A stretch of DNA of 17,419 nucleotides from CAZKTS01 sp964555735 (GTDB taxonomy: Bacteria; Actinomycetota; Acidimicrobiia; IMCC26256; PALSA-555), in contig CAZKTS010000286.1 in the NCBI GenBank assembly GCA_964555735.1, positions 1 through 17,419 of the forward strand, read 5' to 3'. The position numbers and the translations under genes were made by a program. Positions 1 through 6,801 of this stretch are shown here, piece after piece (position 1 is the first letter of the stretch; the number at the start of each line of letters is the position of its first letter). The notes under the pieces are model-generated. The model was given only the letters and a program-made list of their open reading frames with translations. It was not told the DNA's origin and did no database searches.

Positions 1-2
1 TC

Positions 3-815
3 CTGTTTGACGGAACGACGAGTGCGGAGGCAGCCGAGGCGCTCTGGCTAGATCACGACATCAGCGCGCCCGGAGTGCGCTGCATCGGGCAGCACCTGGT
101 GCTGCACTCCCCAAATGATCGCCTCCCCCGACGTCACTCGATCTCGTTCAACCCGAACCTGCATTTCAAGCAGGCATTCAGCGACTCCTTCCGCGGTGGG
201 GGGCCGAAAAGAGACAAGTATCCGTTCGGGACAGTGCACCTCCTCCGCGACTTGCTCGACGTTCCCGAACCAACCGCCGGGACTTTGGGCTATCACCTGC
301 TCGCGCACGCGGATGGCACTTGGTCGACGTCGATCAACTACCCGGAAAACTGCGAACAGTGGATCCAGCTCATGGCTCTGCAGTCGCAGCTGCTTGAGGA
401 TCTGGGATCTGGGATTCAGGACCAGGCCGGTGCCCTCGACCGTCACCGCGACTTGACGAGCATCCTGTTGAGCCTCGGAGTAAACCCCCGGACGTCACAG
501 ATGAAGCAACGCCGAATACCGGACGAATGGTATGGGCTTTGCGGACATCAGGGTGTTCAGTTTCAGACCAACATCAAGCAGTCGACGTCCCTCAAACGGC
601 TGCAGTCGGTTGGATCGTTTGTCAGCGACACGATGGGGTGGAAGATCGAGATGCCGGGCGAAGTAACGAATCAGGTCACTGGAATGGTTACACGAGAGTA
701 CCCGGACCGAATCCTGCCCGGAGCCTTCGACGACTTTTCGGTGGAGCACGAGATCTTTAGCCATGCGATCACGAGTCGTAGCGAGATCCGTTTCACCAAC
801 GGCATTGTGCTCTGA
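3..815 (+). CDS. Uncharacterised protein, 5'-truncated by window edge
   Basis: The frame is open from base 3 to the TGA at 813-815, so the true start is probably upstream of the window. An internal GTG at 75 is possible but has no obvious ribosome-binding site. I recognise no family: the visible 270 residues are soluble, of mixed composition, with no signal peptide, membrane segment or catalytic signature I can name. A tract with several Cys/His residues (LCGHQGVQF, around codons 180-190) is not a recognisable zinc site. Its stop lies only 2 bases before the GTG start of the HhH-GPD/Fe-S protein, so the two are almost certainly one operon and translationally coupled. I infer a partner role for the glycosylase-like protein, for example target recognition. 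Codon use is less G/C-biased than in genes right of 5.8 kb, in line with an acquired island. Confidence 0.75.
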   Translation: MFDGTTSAEAAEALWLDHDISAPGVRCIGQHLVLHSPNDRLPRRHSISFNPNLHFKQAFSDSFRGGGPKRDKYPFGTVHLLRDLLDVPEPTAGTLGYHLLAHADGTWSTSINYPENCEQWIQLMALQSQLLEDLGSGIQDQAGALDRHRDLTSILLSLGVNPRTSQMKQRRIPDEWYGLCGHQGVQFQTNIKQSTSLKRLQSVGSFVSDTMGWKIEMPGEVTNQVTGMVTREYPDRILPGAFDDFSVEHEIFSHAITSRSEIRFTNGIVL

Positions 816-817
816 CT

Positions 818-2044
818 GTGACACCGGACCGCGAGTGGGCAGCGACTGGGGTCTTCGCTCCGTATACCCAGCGTTCATTCGAGCAAGCATCGCAACTTCC
901 TATTCATCCAGTGTTGGCGGACCTGCCGCAGGGGCTCGGCTTGCCAGATGATGACCCAACGAGCGCTGACTGGGCACAACGGCTTGATGAACCAACAACC
1001 ATCGATTCCACGCCGAAGCGCGAGTTGCTTCTCCGCTACCTGCTGACACGGGCGATCGTCGATCAAGGGAGCGACGTTCACGGCGTAGAGATGTGGCACC
1101 GCGCTCTGCTTGAGGACTGCTACGCAGCGGGGATCTACCTTCTGCATCGCCCGGAAGACTTCGTCGCGCGTTATGCGGACGTCATCCGCATCGCAGATGG
1201 CAGGCGACAATGGGTTGTCGCTGAGCGTTCCGAACTCTGGGCGAACCAGAGCGCGAGGCGCTCGGCTGGCTCATACACCCCTTTCAACGTCGACGGCATG
1301 CGAGGTGGAAAGCAAGCACATTGGTTCGTCAGCGCACGGTTCTTTCCTGCCCTCCTCCTGGCCCGTGCGAGGCCCGGGGGTCTGAGCCAACTCGTGTTCG
1401 AAGACGGGCCTGCAGATGAATCACCGCTCGGCATGGCCCGGAGACTTCGACAAGATCCGCTCGTAGGGCTCGGTTGGTGTCTAGGGGACAAGGCCGCCGA
1501 CCTGTTCGCGAAATGGGCGATCGGGACTCTGCGCCTGACTCCCCCGACCCAGCGTCCCTGGACTGCGATGGACACGTCAATCCCTATGGACCAGCGGATT
1601 GGTCGCGTGCTCATGCGATGCGGCGTTATGGACGAGTTCTTCGACATACCGAAACTGCTTCGGACCAAGCAAGGGATGCTCGCGAACCTAGAGAACATCG
1701 AGCTGCCTGAAGGAGATGCCATCCCCGCCGGATCGTTCTTCCTGACCGTCCGAGACTTTCGTCGCTACGCACGCGCCTCGCGACCGTCGGCCGTTGAGTG
1801 GCTCGGGCGAAAGAAGCACGGCCGCGGCTGGCTGCCGCAGGAGGTGATCTCAGAACTCTGTCGCTCGCTGAGCGCCGCTACCGGCAAGGAGTTCACACCG
1901 GTGCATCTCGATGACTTCTTCATGGAGGTCGCGGACAAGTGGTGCTGGGATCAAGCACCACAGTGCTCGACCTGCCCACTCTCAACCTCATGTCAGGCGA
2001 ACAACGACCCGACCCGCGCAAGCCTCAAGTTCTTCATCACGTAG
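818..2044 (+). CDS. HhH-GPD (EndoIII/MutY-like) DNA glycosylase-like protein with 4Fe-4S cluster loop
   Basis: This 408-aa protein starts at GTG 818, two bases after the preceding stop. Four C-terminal cysteines (C376, C383, C386, C392) have the exact C-X6-C-X2-C-X5-C spacing of the 4Fe-4S loop of endonuclease III and MutY. Residues 214-236 (VGLG..LGDKAADLF) resemble the helix-hairpin-helix, with K225 where EndoIII has its catalytic Lys. Residues 251-265 (MDTSIPMDQRIGRVL) resemble the VDTH..RV segment, with D252 at the catalytic Asp position. Both key residues therefore seem present, suggesting base-excision or AP-lyase activity on DNA. At 408 aa it is far longer than EndoIII (about 210 aa), with a long unrecognised N-terminal part and an insert (about 280-360) before the Fe-S loop. 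It could be a repair enzyme, but the company of a methyltransferase and an HNH nuclease suggests restriction or modified-base surveillance. The Fe-S call is strong; substrate and role are inference. Confidence 0.8.
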   Translation: MTPDREWAATGVFAPYTQRSFEQASQLPIHPVLADLPQGLGLPDDDPTSADWAQRLDEPTTIDSTPKRELLLRYLLTRAIVDQGSDVHGVEMWHRALLEDCYAAGIYLLHRPEDFVARYADVIRIADGRRQWVVAERSELWANQSARRSAGSYTPFNVDGMRGGKQAHWFVSARFFPALLLARARPGGLSQLVFEDGPADESPLGMARRLRQDPLVGLGWCLGDKAADLFAKWAIGTLRLTPPTQRPWTAMDTSIPMDQRIGRVLMRCGVMDEFFDIPKLLRTKQGMLANLENIELPEGDAIPAGSFFLTVRDFRRYARASRPSAVEWLGRKKHGRGWLPQEVISELCRSLSAATGKEFTPVHLDDFFMEVADKWCWDQAPQCSTCPLSTSCQANNDPTRASLKFFIT

Positions 2045-2699
2045 GGTCAACAGTGAGCGCCAGCAGGAGCTGTGCCTCGTTGGCCGATCGCCATTCATAT
2101 GGCGTCCGTTCGGCGACACCAATCATCGTGGGCTCGGCAGCCTCGAGCCGCCCCGACCGCTCGATCCGCGCCGACCCTGAGAATTCCACAACTGGTTCGT
2201 CGGACCAGCGCACCAGCGTCGAGAGCCGTTGCATGACCGCATACTCGAGGTCGTCGTCGAGCAGGTGCCATGTGTTGTTCGAGACATCTCTGGTGAAGAC
2301 GGGCGCGACTGCATCTAACAGGTCCGACGCCAGCGGCGCGGATGGGTCATTCCGTCGCTTGTAGGGAAGTGCGCCCTGCTTCCTAAACATCAAGACGTGC
2401 AACGTCGCTGACGGCTCCAAGCCTGGATCTCGATACCCGCGCACGACCAGATTCCCGAAGAACTCTGACCCTCCGTGCTCCTCATCCCCCTCCGGCGATC
2501 CAAGCGGACCCAAGATCGCGTGCGTCACCCACGCCTCAACCGGCGGCTGCGGAATCCACGCGTGGGGCACGCGCCAGCACACTGCCATGTATCGCCCGGG
2601 GGCAACCTCCCGCTCCGCGAGGTTGCACGTCGTCTCGATCATGTGACGGTCCATCCCAACGTCGAGCCGGATGAACACAAGGCCAGCACTACCAGCCAC
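2037..2699 (-). CDS. Uncharacterised 220-aa protein encoded with the DNA methyltransferase
   Basis: The start is GTG at 2699. Read on the - strand, the methyltransferase stop TGA directly abuts it, and an AGGAGG lies 6 bases upstream of the GTG, inside the end of the methyltransferase gene, so the start is well supported. The protein is soluble with no signal or membrane segment. It is rich in Trp and acidic residues, with a C-terminal stretch VVEFSGSARIERSGRLEAAEP (part) around 170-190. I see no PD-(D/E)XK, HNH, GIY-YIG or PLD signature that would prove a nuclease. In a methyltransferase cassette the cotranscribed unknown is often the cognate restriction enzyme or a specificity or accessory subunit; that is inference from position only. 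Its last 8 bases overlap the 3' end of the convergent glycosylase-like gene. Confidence 0.72.
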   Translation of the reverse strand: MAGSAGLVFIRLDVGMDRHMIETTCNLAEREVAPGRYMAVCWRVPHAWIPQPPVEAWVTHAILGPLGSPEGDEEHGGSEFFGNLVVRGYRDPGLEPSATLHVLMFRKQGALPYKRRNDPSAPLASDLLDAVAPVFTRDVSNNTWHLLDDDLEYAVMQRLSTLVRWSDEPVVEFSGSARIERSGRLEAAEPTMIGVAERTPYEWRSANEAQLLLALTVDPT

Positions 2700-3599
2700 T
2701 CATCGCCTCCTAGCCTGGAGACCCGCGCCATGGCGCGTACGTCCGCGCGACGGGCGCGGCGTGAAGTCTTGCGCCAGCACGGCTCGGACCCGGAGCTGCG
2801 ATGGGCGCACCGTGGTCCGATCGAGCAGACGCGCCCTCGCGAGGTCTACGTATTTGCACTCAAGGTCAAAGCCCAGCGGAACCCGCCCAAGATCAAGAGC
2901 AGCCTTGGCAGTCGCGCCGGCGCCAAGAAAGGGATCCATTACGACGTCGCCTTCGCGCGAGAGCATTCTGATCAGACGGTGTGGAAGATCCTCGGGAAAT
3001 GGAGCTGGGTGGTCGACTTGTCCGGGCGGGACGGGTGCAAGGTCCCACGTTGGGAGCCACCAGTCCTCAGGAATACCCGGGTCGACCTCAAGTGCCGGGC
3101 CCGGCTTCCTTACTACGATGATGTGCTCGGTGAGGATGTTCGGATACCAGTAACCAGGCAGACGATGACGAATTACTGAACCGGCGCGCTTTACGCCCGC
3201 AGTCACCTTGTTCCAGATGATCGACCGGACAAACTCCCATCCGGCATCAGACTCGACAAGGCGAAGCAGGATGTCCTGCGGTAGAGGGAAGTGGTGGCCG
3301 TCCTGAAGCACCGTCCCGACGTTCACCGCGAGGTGTCCACCTGGGCGAAGCATCGTCGAACACGCGTCCCAGACTCGATCGAGGAGCGGTAGGTACTCGG
3401 ACTGGTAGTCCACGTGCTGCCTCGGCCGATAGTTCGCGGTTGGGTCGGCGGCGTGCGAATCGTACGAAATCGCATTGTGATAGGGAGGCGACGTAACAAC
3501 CAACGCGACGCTTCCTTTGTGCTCCGGCAACAGTTCGGGCGCAGTCGCGCTATCGGCCACCAGAAGAACGGCCTCTGGGGTCTCGACCTTCATCTCCAC
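2700..3599 (-). CDS. DNA methyltransferase, N4-cytosine/N6-adenine type, beta class
   Basis: This 299-aa protein carries the catalytic motif IV TSPPY (residues 36-40) ahead of the AdoMet-binding motif I DPFLGAGAT (222-230). That order defines the beta class of amino-methyltransferases (N6_N4_Mtase family, Pfam PF01555). It should methylate the exocyclic amino group of C or A in a specific DNA sequence using S-adenosylmethionine. SPPY is compatible with N4-cytosine or N6-adenine, so the base cannot be decided. The region between the motifs (about 95-215) would contain target recognition. GTG 3599 is preferred, with AAGGG about 6 bases upstream; an in-frame ATG at 3593 is possible. The basic C-terminus (PRPSRGRTRH...) is a tail beyond the catalytic fold. 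The gene lies 23 bases after the winged-helix-like gene and abuts the 220-aa gene, forming a three-gene operon. It may be part of a restriction-modification system or a solitary methyltransferase. Confidence 0.92.
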   Translation of the reverse strand: MEMKVETPEAVLLVADSATAPELLPEHKGSVALVVTSPPYHNAISYDSHAADPTANYRPRQHVDYQSEYLPLLDRVWDACSTMLRPGGHLAVNVGTVLQDGHHFPLPQDILLRLVESDAGWEFVRSIIWNKVTAGVKRAGSVIRHRLPGYWYPNILTEHIIVVRKPGPALEVDPGIPEDWWLPTWDLAPVPPGQVDHPAPFPEDLPHRLIRMLSREGDVVMDPFLGAGATAKAALDLGRVPLGFDLECKYVDLARARLLDRTTVRPSQLRVRAVLAQDFTPRPSRGRTRHGAGLQARRR

Positions 3600-3622
3600 C
3601 TTTGGCCCTTTCCCGGCAACCG

Positions 3623-3880
3623 TCAGCCCCTAACGGGTCCTCGGCGGAACCTATTCTCAGCGTCGACTACCAAGTCGCCGGAACTCTTGCGCCGTTGAAT
3701 GGCATTCCGGACCGTCCGCTTCCACCTCGGTGACCGAGACGCCGCCGTTACCCCCGCCCGGTCACCGTCGTCCAGGGGTAGCGAGGTCTCGACGAGGTCA
3801 TAGATCTCTCGAAGGCTCAGCGAGGCGTCCGACGTAAGGCGCTCTTCAAGTAGGGCCCAGACCTGTGCCGAACGAATCAC
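3623..3880 (-). CDS. Small winged-helix-like protein, first gene of the methyltransferase cassette
   Basis: This 85-aa protein starts at GTG 3880, with AGGAGG 6 bases upstream. The helical N-terminus (residues 1-32, LEERL...LSLREIYDLVE) followed by SPRWKRTVRNAIQRRKSSGD (50-69) and VVDAENRFRR looks like the winged-helix domain found at the N-terminus of Mrr-like and some other restriction proteins: an 'induce X, then WK..VR.AIQ..K..G.L' helix-wing pattern. This is resemblance by eye, not a family assignment. It could be a DNA-binding regulator of the cassette or a detached DNA-binding subunit of the modification enzyme. A tandem direct repeat sits 19-49 bases upstream of its start and is a candidate autoregulatory site. 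It is not an XRE-type C-protein of classical restriction-modification systems. Confidence 0.68.
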   Translation of the reverse strand: MIRSAQVWALLEERLTSDASLSLREIYDLVETSLPLDDGDRAGVTAASRSPRWKRTVRNAIQRRKSSGDLVVDAENRFRRGPVRG

Positions 3881-3899
3881 TCCGCGCCTCCTGCAGCCG

Positions 3900-3929
3900 C
3901 CTTACCAACGCACCCTTACTGGTACGCAC
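3900..3929 (-). promoter_or_regulatory. Tandem imperfect direct repeat upstream of the methyltransferase cassette
   Basis: On the - strand two adjacent copies read GTGCGTACCAGTAAGG (3929-3914) and GTGCGTTGGTAAGG (3913-3900). They share GTGCGT and GTAAGG and differ by a 2-base length change in the middle. The pair sits 19-49 bases upstream of the GTG start of the small winged-helix-like gene, where a promoter or operator would be. It may be the binding site of that protein, but this is inference; a coincidental repeat is possible. Confidence 0.4.
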
Positions 3930-4087
3930 TCTAAGCGCTACCCACTCATGTGGCAGTCACCCGAAGAGGAACAGTCGGCAGAGTCCTTAGGTCAACGGAG
4001 ATCGGCGGCATTGGTAGGCGCGACGTTGAATCACTCCCTAGCGCGCACCATCGACGTCCGAACACATCGCTCGATTCGTGGGACGAA

Positions 4088-4894
4088 TTAGCCGGTCGCC
4101 GCCAGCAACCGCTTGACTTCGTCGATTCGCATTGCCGGGCGGTTCCGATGGATGAGCACATGACAGTTTGCGCACACCGGCCTCAGATCCCGTATTGGGT
4201 CGACGCTGTAGCCCTCCCCCACAGAGGAGAGCTCACGAAGGTGGTGCACATGGATCAACCCCTCACCAAGCCGACCATACGCGCGACCAAAGTTGAACCC
4301 GCAGACCACGCAGTCGAGACCATGGTGAGCGATGCACGCGCGACGCGCATTTCGATCTCGCTCAAAGCGGTTCACGAGCGTTCGCTGGATCGCACCCTCC
4401 GGATACGTACCGTCGGAGTCAAGGTCATCGGGCCCCGATGTCGGCGATCGCTCAAGTCGTTGGAGATGCCTGCTCCACATTTTCTCGACCTCACGAGCGG
4501 CCTTTGCGGGCAACAGAACCCCCGAACCTTGGATTCGGTCCCACACGACATCGGCTACGCGGGCATTCAAGGCTTCGACGGGAAGCCGTTCCTCGTGCGG
4601 GAGAATGACATCCCAAGCAATCTCGGCGTAGGTCGCCGTCTCCTTCGGGTCTTCCCAGTGTTCGTCTTCAAAGATCTCCGACACAAAGGATCCGGAAGCG
4701 ACTATCCCTCGGCTCTCACGTTGGCGCAGTCGAAACACTCGATCGCCGACGCCAACGCCCGACTTGCGTGATCCCATGCTCCACCGGCCACGAACAGTCT
4801 CGCCGCGGAACGACGCCCGGAGGTCATGCTCGTAGTCCAACTCATCGGGGGACCATCTGACTGGGTTCCACGTCACGACGAAGGTATCGACCAT
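4088..4894 (-). CDS. EVE-like/HNH endonuclease, probable modification-dependent (type IV) restriction enzyme
   Basis: The start is ATG 4894 (MVDTFVV), chosen because AAGGTGAG lies 6 bases upstream; a TTG at 4918 would add 8 residues. The 268-aa protein has two parts. Residues 1-110 resemble an EVE/PUA-like modified-base reader (FVVTWNP at 5-11, GVGVGDRVFRLRQ 46-58, RGIVASG 62-68). The C-terminal part is a zinc-bound HNH nuclease: C195-VV-C198, the HVHH catalytic stretch 215-218, D232, and CANCH 241-245. EVE-HNH proteins are known to cut DNA carrying modified cytosines (for example VcaM4I), so this is likely a defence nuclease against modified phage DNA. Alternatively it may recognise local methylation, in which case it must tolerate the neighbouring methyltransferase's mark. 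It is the last gene of a - strand operon with tight spacing to the tiny ORFs upstream. The HNH assignment is very firm; the reader domain is good but by eye. Confidence 0.88.
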   Translation of the reverse strand: MVDTFVVTWNPVRWSPDELDYEHDLRASFRGETVRGRWSMGSRKSGVGVGDRVFRLRQRESRGIVASGSFVSEIFEDEHWEDPKETATYAEIAWDVILPHEERLPVEALNARVADVVWDRIQGSGVLLPAKAAREVEKMWSRHLQRLERSPTSGPDDLDSDGTYPEGAIQRTLVNRFERDRNARRACIAHHGLDCVVCGFNFGRAYGRLGEGLIHVHHLRELSSVGEGYSVDPIRDLRPVCANCHVLIHRNRPAMRIDEVKRLLAATG

Positions 4895-4914
4895 CACGCA
4901 CTCACCTTCTTGGC

Positions 4915-5037
4915 TCAAGCACTGTCTCTATCCACCGACCACGAGAAGGCCGCGGCATACTCGCCCACGTTCATGAGCAACATATCGTCGGGCATCAAAG
5001 GACGGCCCTTCACTCTCTTAACTGGCGCAAGACTCAT
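4915..5037 (-). CDS. Possible 40-aa small protein upstream of the HNH gene
   Basis: The ATG at 5037 opens a 40-codon frame ending 20 bases before the HNH start. It overlaps the end of the preceding tiny ORF by 20 bases. The product (MSLAPVKRVKGRPLM..., ending EYAAAFSWSVDRDSA) looks protein-like, with no membrane segment. The ribosome-binding site is weak (GGCGGC). This and the preceding ORF may be two halves of one about 77-aa gene split by a one-base frameshift, because the frame here is open further upstream to about 5118. Coding status is uncertain. Confidence 0.4.
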   Translation of the reverse strand: MSLAPVKRVKGRPLMPDDMLLMNVGEYAAAFSWSVDRDSA

Positions 5038-5143
5038 GCCGCCGTGTCGAGTGCCACCTGATAGCAGCGACGTCAGCGATCCAGCCGTGCAGCTCGTCGA
5101 TTGTCGGGTCCAGCTCAAACGCGTGAACGTGGCACACGCACAC
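5018..5143 (-). CDS. Possible 41-aa small protein between zinc-ribbon and HNH genes
   Basis: The GTG at 5143 has AGAAGG 4 bases upstream, lying immediately after the stop of the 187-aa gene. The product contains an acidic helix-like section (ELDPTIDELHGWIADVAAI). Its end overlaps the next tiny ORF in another frame. Tight spacing on both sides suggests that this stretch is coding in one form or another, either as two small proteins or as a single frameshifted gene. No family recognised. Confidence 0.42.
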   Translation of the reverse strand: MCVCHVHAFELDPTIDELHGWIADVAAIRWHSTRRHESCAS

Positions 5144-5151
5144 CCGACCTT

Positions 5152-5715
5152 CTATTGACAGAAGTCGCACTGTCCCGTCTTGGGGAGGGCCAGGTTGCAG
5201 GTGGGACAAATCGGGGTTGCCATCTCTGACTGAGCCTTCTTCTTGGCAGCGCGGCGCTTTGCCTGCGCGCCCGGCGTTAAGGCCGGCACGCCTCCGCCGG
5301 GGGGTAGATCGGCACCGAAGAATCGGTAGCAGCGCAAGCGCTCTTCTGCGGCGTGCTGTTCGAGGTTGTCGGGTGCGATCCCGCCGTACCTTTCGACTAC
5401 AGCGACGCCATAACCGTCGCCGATAGTCTCGTCATTTCGAACACATAACGCTGACAGCATCGGCTCCCCACGCCGGTGACAGTCGGCAGACACCCGTCCG
5501 AGGACATCGCCAATCCAGTAGTGAATCAACTGGCGGGTTCGTACCCCAGACTGTCGCTGTAGCGCTTCGGCAAGGTCGCCGTACGTTACGTACGCGTGAT
5601 ACGTGCGAGCCGTCTGCAGCAGGATCTCGCGGGCGAGCGGAACCCACGCCGCCTTTGCATCGCTCATCGGCACAGGCGCGCCGTCTGACTCTCGATACGT
5701 TCCAGGGCCCGCCAT
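5152..5715 (-). CDS. Uncharacterised protein with C-terminal zinc ribbon
   Basis: This protein is up to 187 aa from ATG 5715; a second plausible start is ATG 5667 (MSDAKAAW), giving 171 aa. Neither has a strong ribosome-binding site. Residues 40-105 (AYVTYGDLAEAL...HYWIGDVLGRV...CHRRGEPMLSALCV...GDGYG) form a conserved-looking core. It is loosely reminiscent of the winged-helix part of alkyltransferase-like proteins (VTYGDLA), but no catalytic PCHR is present, so I do not assign that family. A Lys/Ala-rich linker leads to a C-terminal zinc ribbon, C170-X2-C173-X9-C183-X2-C186, next to the last residue. It is the first gene of the operon ending in the EVE-HNH nuclease, so it is a candidate accessory or regulatory partner. 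Confidence 0.72.
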   Translation of the reverse strand: MAGPGTYRESDGAPVPMSDAKAAWVPLAREILLQTARTYHAYVTYGDLAEALQRQSGVRTRQLIHYWIGDVLGRVSADCHRRGEPMLSALCVRNDETIGDGYGVAVVERYGGIAPDNLEQHAAEERLRCYRFFGADLPPGGGVPALTPGAQAKRRAAKKKAQSEMATPICPTCNLALPKTGQCDFCQ

Positions 5716-5865
5716 GGCTCGTTCTGCTCCCGCCGCCTACTGAAGACCCCGACCATAGGACCTGGCGGCAGATGTTCGAGCAAGTTCCGTGTCCCACCCA
5801 CCCAGTAGTCCTGCGGCGTGACTTCGAACACAATGAAGCCAGACCATCAGACTCGGGCAGGGCGG

Positions 5866-6801
5866 ATGACGACACCGACGAAGCGCGTGCTCAACCTCGC
5901 GGCGTACCTCCAGCAGCGCGGCAGCTCGGGGGCAACGCTGGACGACATCACCCGCGACGTCGACGGCTACGACCACGACGCAGCCCGTGGCGACGACGGC
6001 GTCCTGGTCAGCGACGGCCCCGAGTGGGAGACCATCCGCAAGCTCGTGCAGCGCGACGTCACCGACCTGCGCAAAGCCTGGGGCATCGACGCCGAGTTCG
6101 ACGAGGTCGACCGCGTCTACCGGCTCCGGCCGGCGTTCTTCACCAGCGACGAGCGACGAGCGTTGATCGCGGCGGCCGCCACCGTCGGCGTCGAGGGCGT
6201 CGAGGGCTCACCGGGGCAGCTCGCGAGCAGCGTCGACGACTCCACCGCGCACGTCGTGCTCCGGGTCCACGACCTGGTCGCCGACCTGCGCGACGCGATC
6301 ACCGCGCGCTGCGCCGTCCGCATCCCCTACGAGGGCCGGCACCGCATCCTCGAGCCGTACGCGCTCGGCGCCTGGGAGGGCCGGTGGTACGTCGCCGGCT
6401 GGGATCCCGAGGTCGAGGCGATGCGCCGCTACCGCCTCGACCGCATCGAGCACGACGGCGGCCTCGAGCGGGCGAGCGAGCCGAACGCATTCGAGGTCCG
6501 CCCGTGGTTCGACGCCACCCTCGCCTTCGACTTCGATCCCAACTCCTGGGGCCGCGATCCCCGCCTGCGCGCGCGGGTGCGGGTCGACCGTGACCACCTG
6601 CCGGCGTTCCTCGCCGACCTCGGCGGTGAGGTCGACGGCGTCGAGGACGGCGAGCCCGTGGTCACGTTCGACGTGCGCCACTACGAGTCGACGCGCAACC
6701 GCATCCTCTTCTACCGGGACCACGCCCGTGTCCTCGATCCCCCGGAGCTCGTGGCGCAGCTGCGCGACCACCTCAGTGCGATCGCGGGGGCCGCGCGATG
6801 A
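5866..6801 (+). CDS. WYL-domain transcriptional regulator, PafB-like (first of a tandem pair)
   Basis: The start at ATG 5866 (MTTPTKRVLNLAAYL) is chosen because WYL regulators begin with a winged helix of the form ERLLNLV..LL; a GTG at 5818 would add 16 residues. The 311-aa protein has an N-terminal HTH (5-75), then the WYL domain with RWYVAGWD (173-180) and RRYRLDRI (187-194), and a C-terminal WCX-like extension. Family knowledge: WYL domains sense nucleic acid or related ligands, and the PafB-PafC pair activates the LexA-independent DNA-damage response in mycobacteria. Its stop overlaps the start of the second WYL gene by 4 bases (ATGA), so they are coupled and likely form a heterodimer. 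No pafA or tat gene is visible beside it, so orthology to pafB is not shown. It sits right at the edge of the defence-like island; WYL proteins also control defence loci (BrxR, CapW). Confidence 0.88.
   Translation: MTTPTKRVLNLAAYLQQRGSSGATLDDITRDVDGYDHDAARGDDGVLVSDGPEWETIRKLVQRDVTDLRKAWGIDAEFDEVDRVYRLRPAFFTSDERRALIAAAATVGVEGVEGSPGQLASSVDDSTAHVVLRVHDLVADLRDAITARCAVRIPYEGRHRILEPYALGAWEGRWYVAGWDPEVEAMRRYRLDRIEHDGGLERASEPNAFEVRPWFDATLAFDFDPNSWGRDPRLRARVRVDRDHLPAFLADLGGEVDGVEDGEPVVTFDVRHYESTRNRILFYRDHARVLDPPELVAQLRDHLSAIAGAAR

Noticed and set aside
2475..3179. 234-codon open frame on the + strand over the methyltransferase
   Set aside because: It is antisense to the methyltransferase motifs TSPPY and DPFLGAGAT; the product is Arg-rich and featureless.
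3950..4771. 273-codon open frame on the + strand over the HNH gene
   Set aside because: The - strand frame encodes an unmistakable HNH nuclease with CxxC pairs and HVHH; the + frame has no ribosome-binding site or domain.
5152..5715. O6-alkylguanine transferase or ATL protein
   Set aside because: VTYGDLAEAL and a later CHRRG are suggestive, but the PCHR active-site motif and its surroundings are missing, so the family is not assigned.
5774..5829. GTTCGA and TTCGAA sequences near the WYL gene as a LexA box
   Set aside because: The half-sites are about 45 bases apart, not spaced as an actinobacterial SOS box (TCGAAC-N4-GTTCGA).
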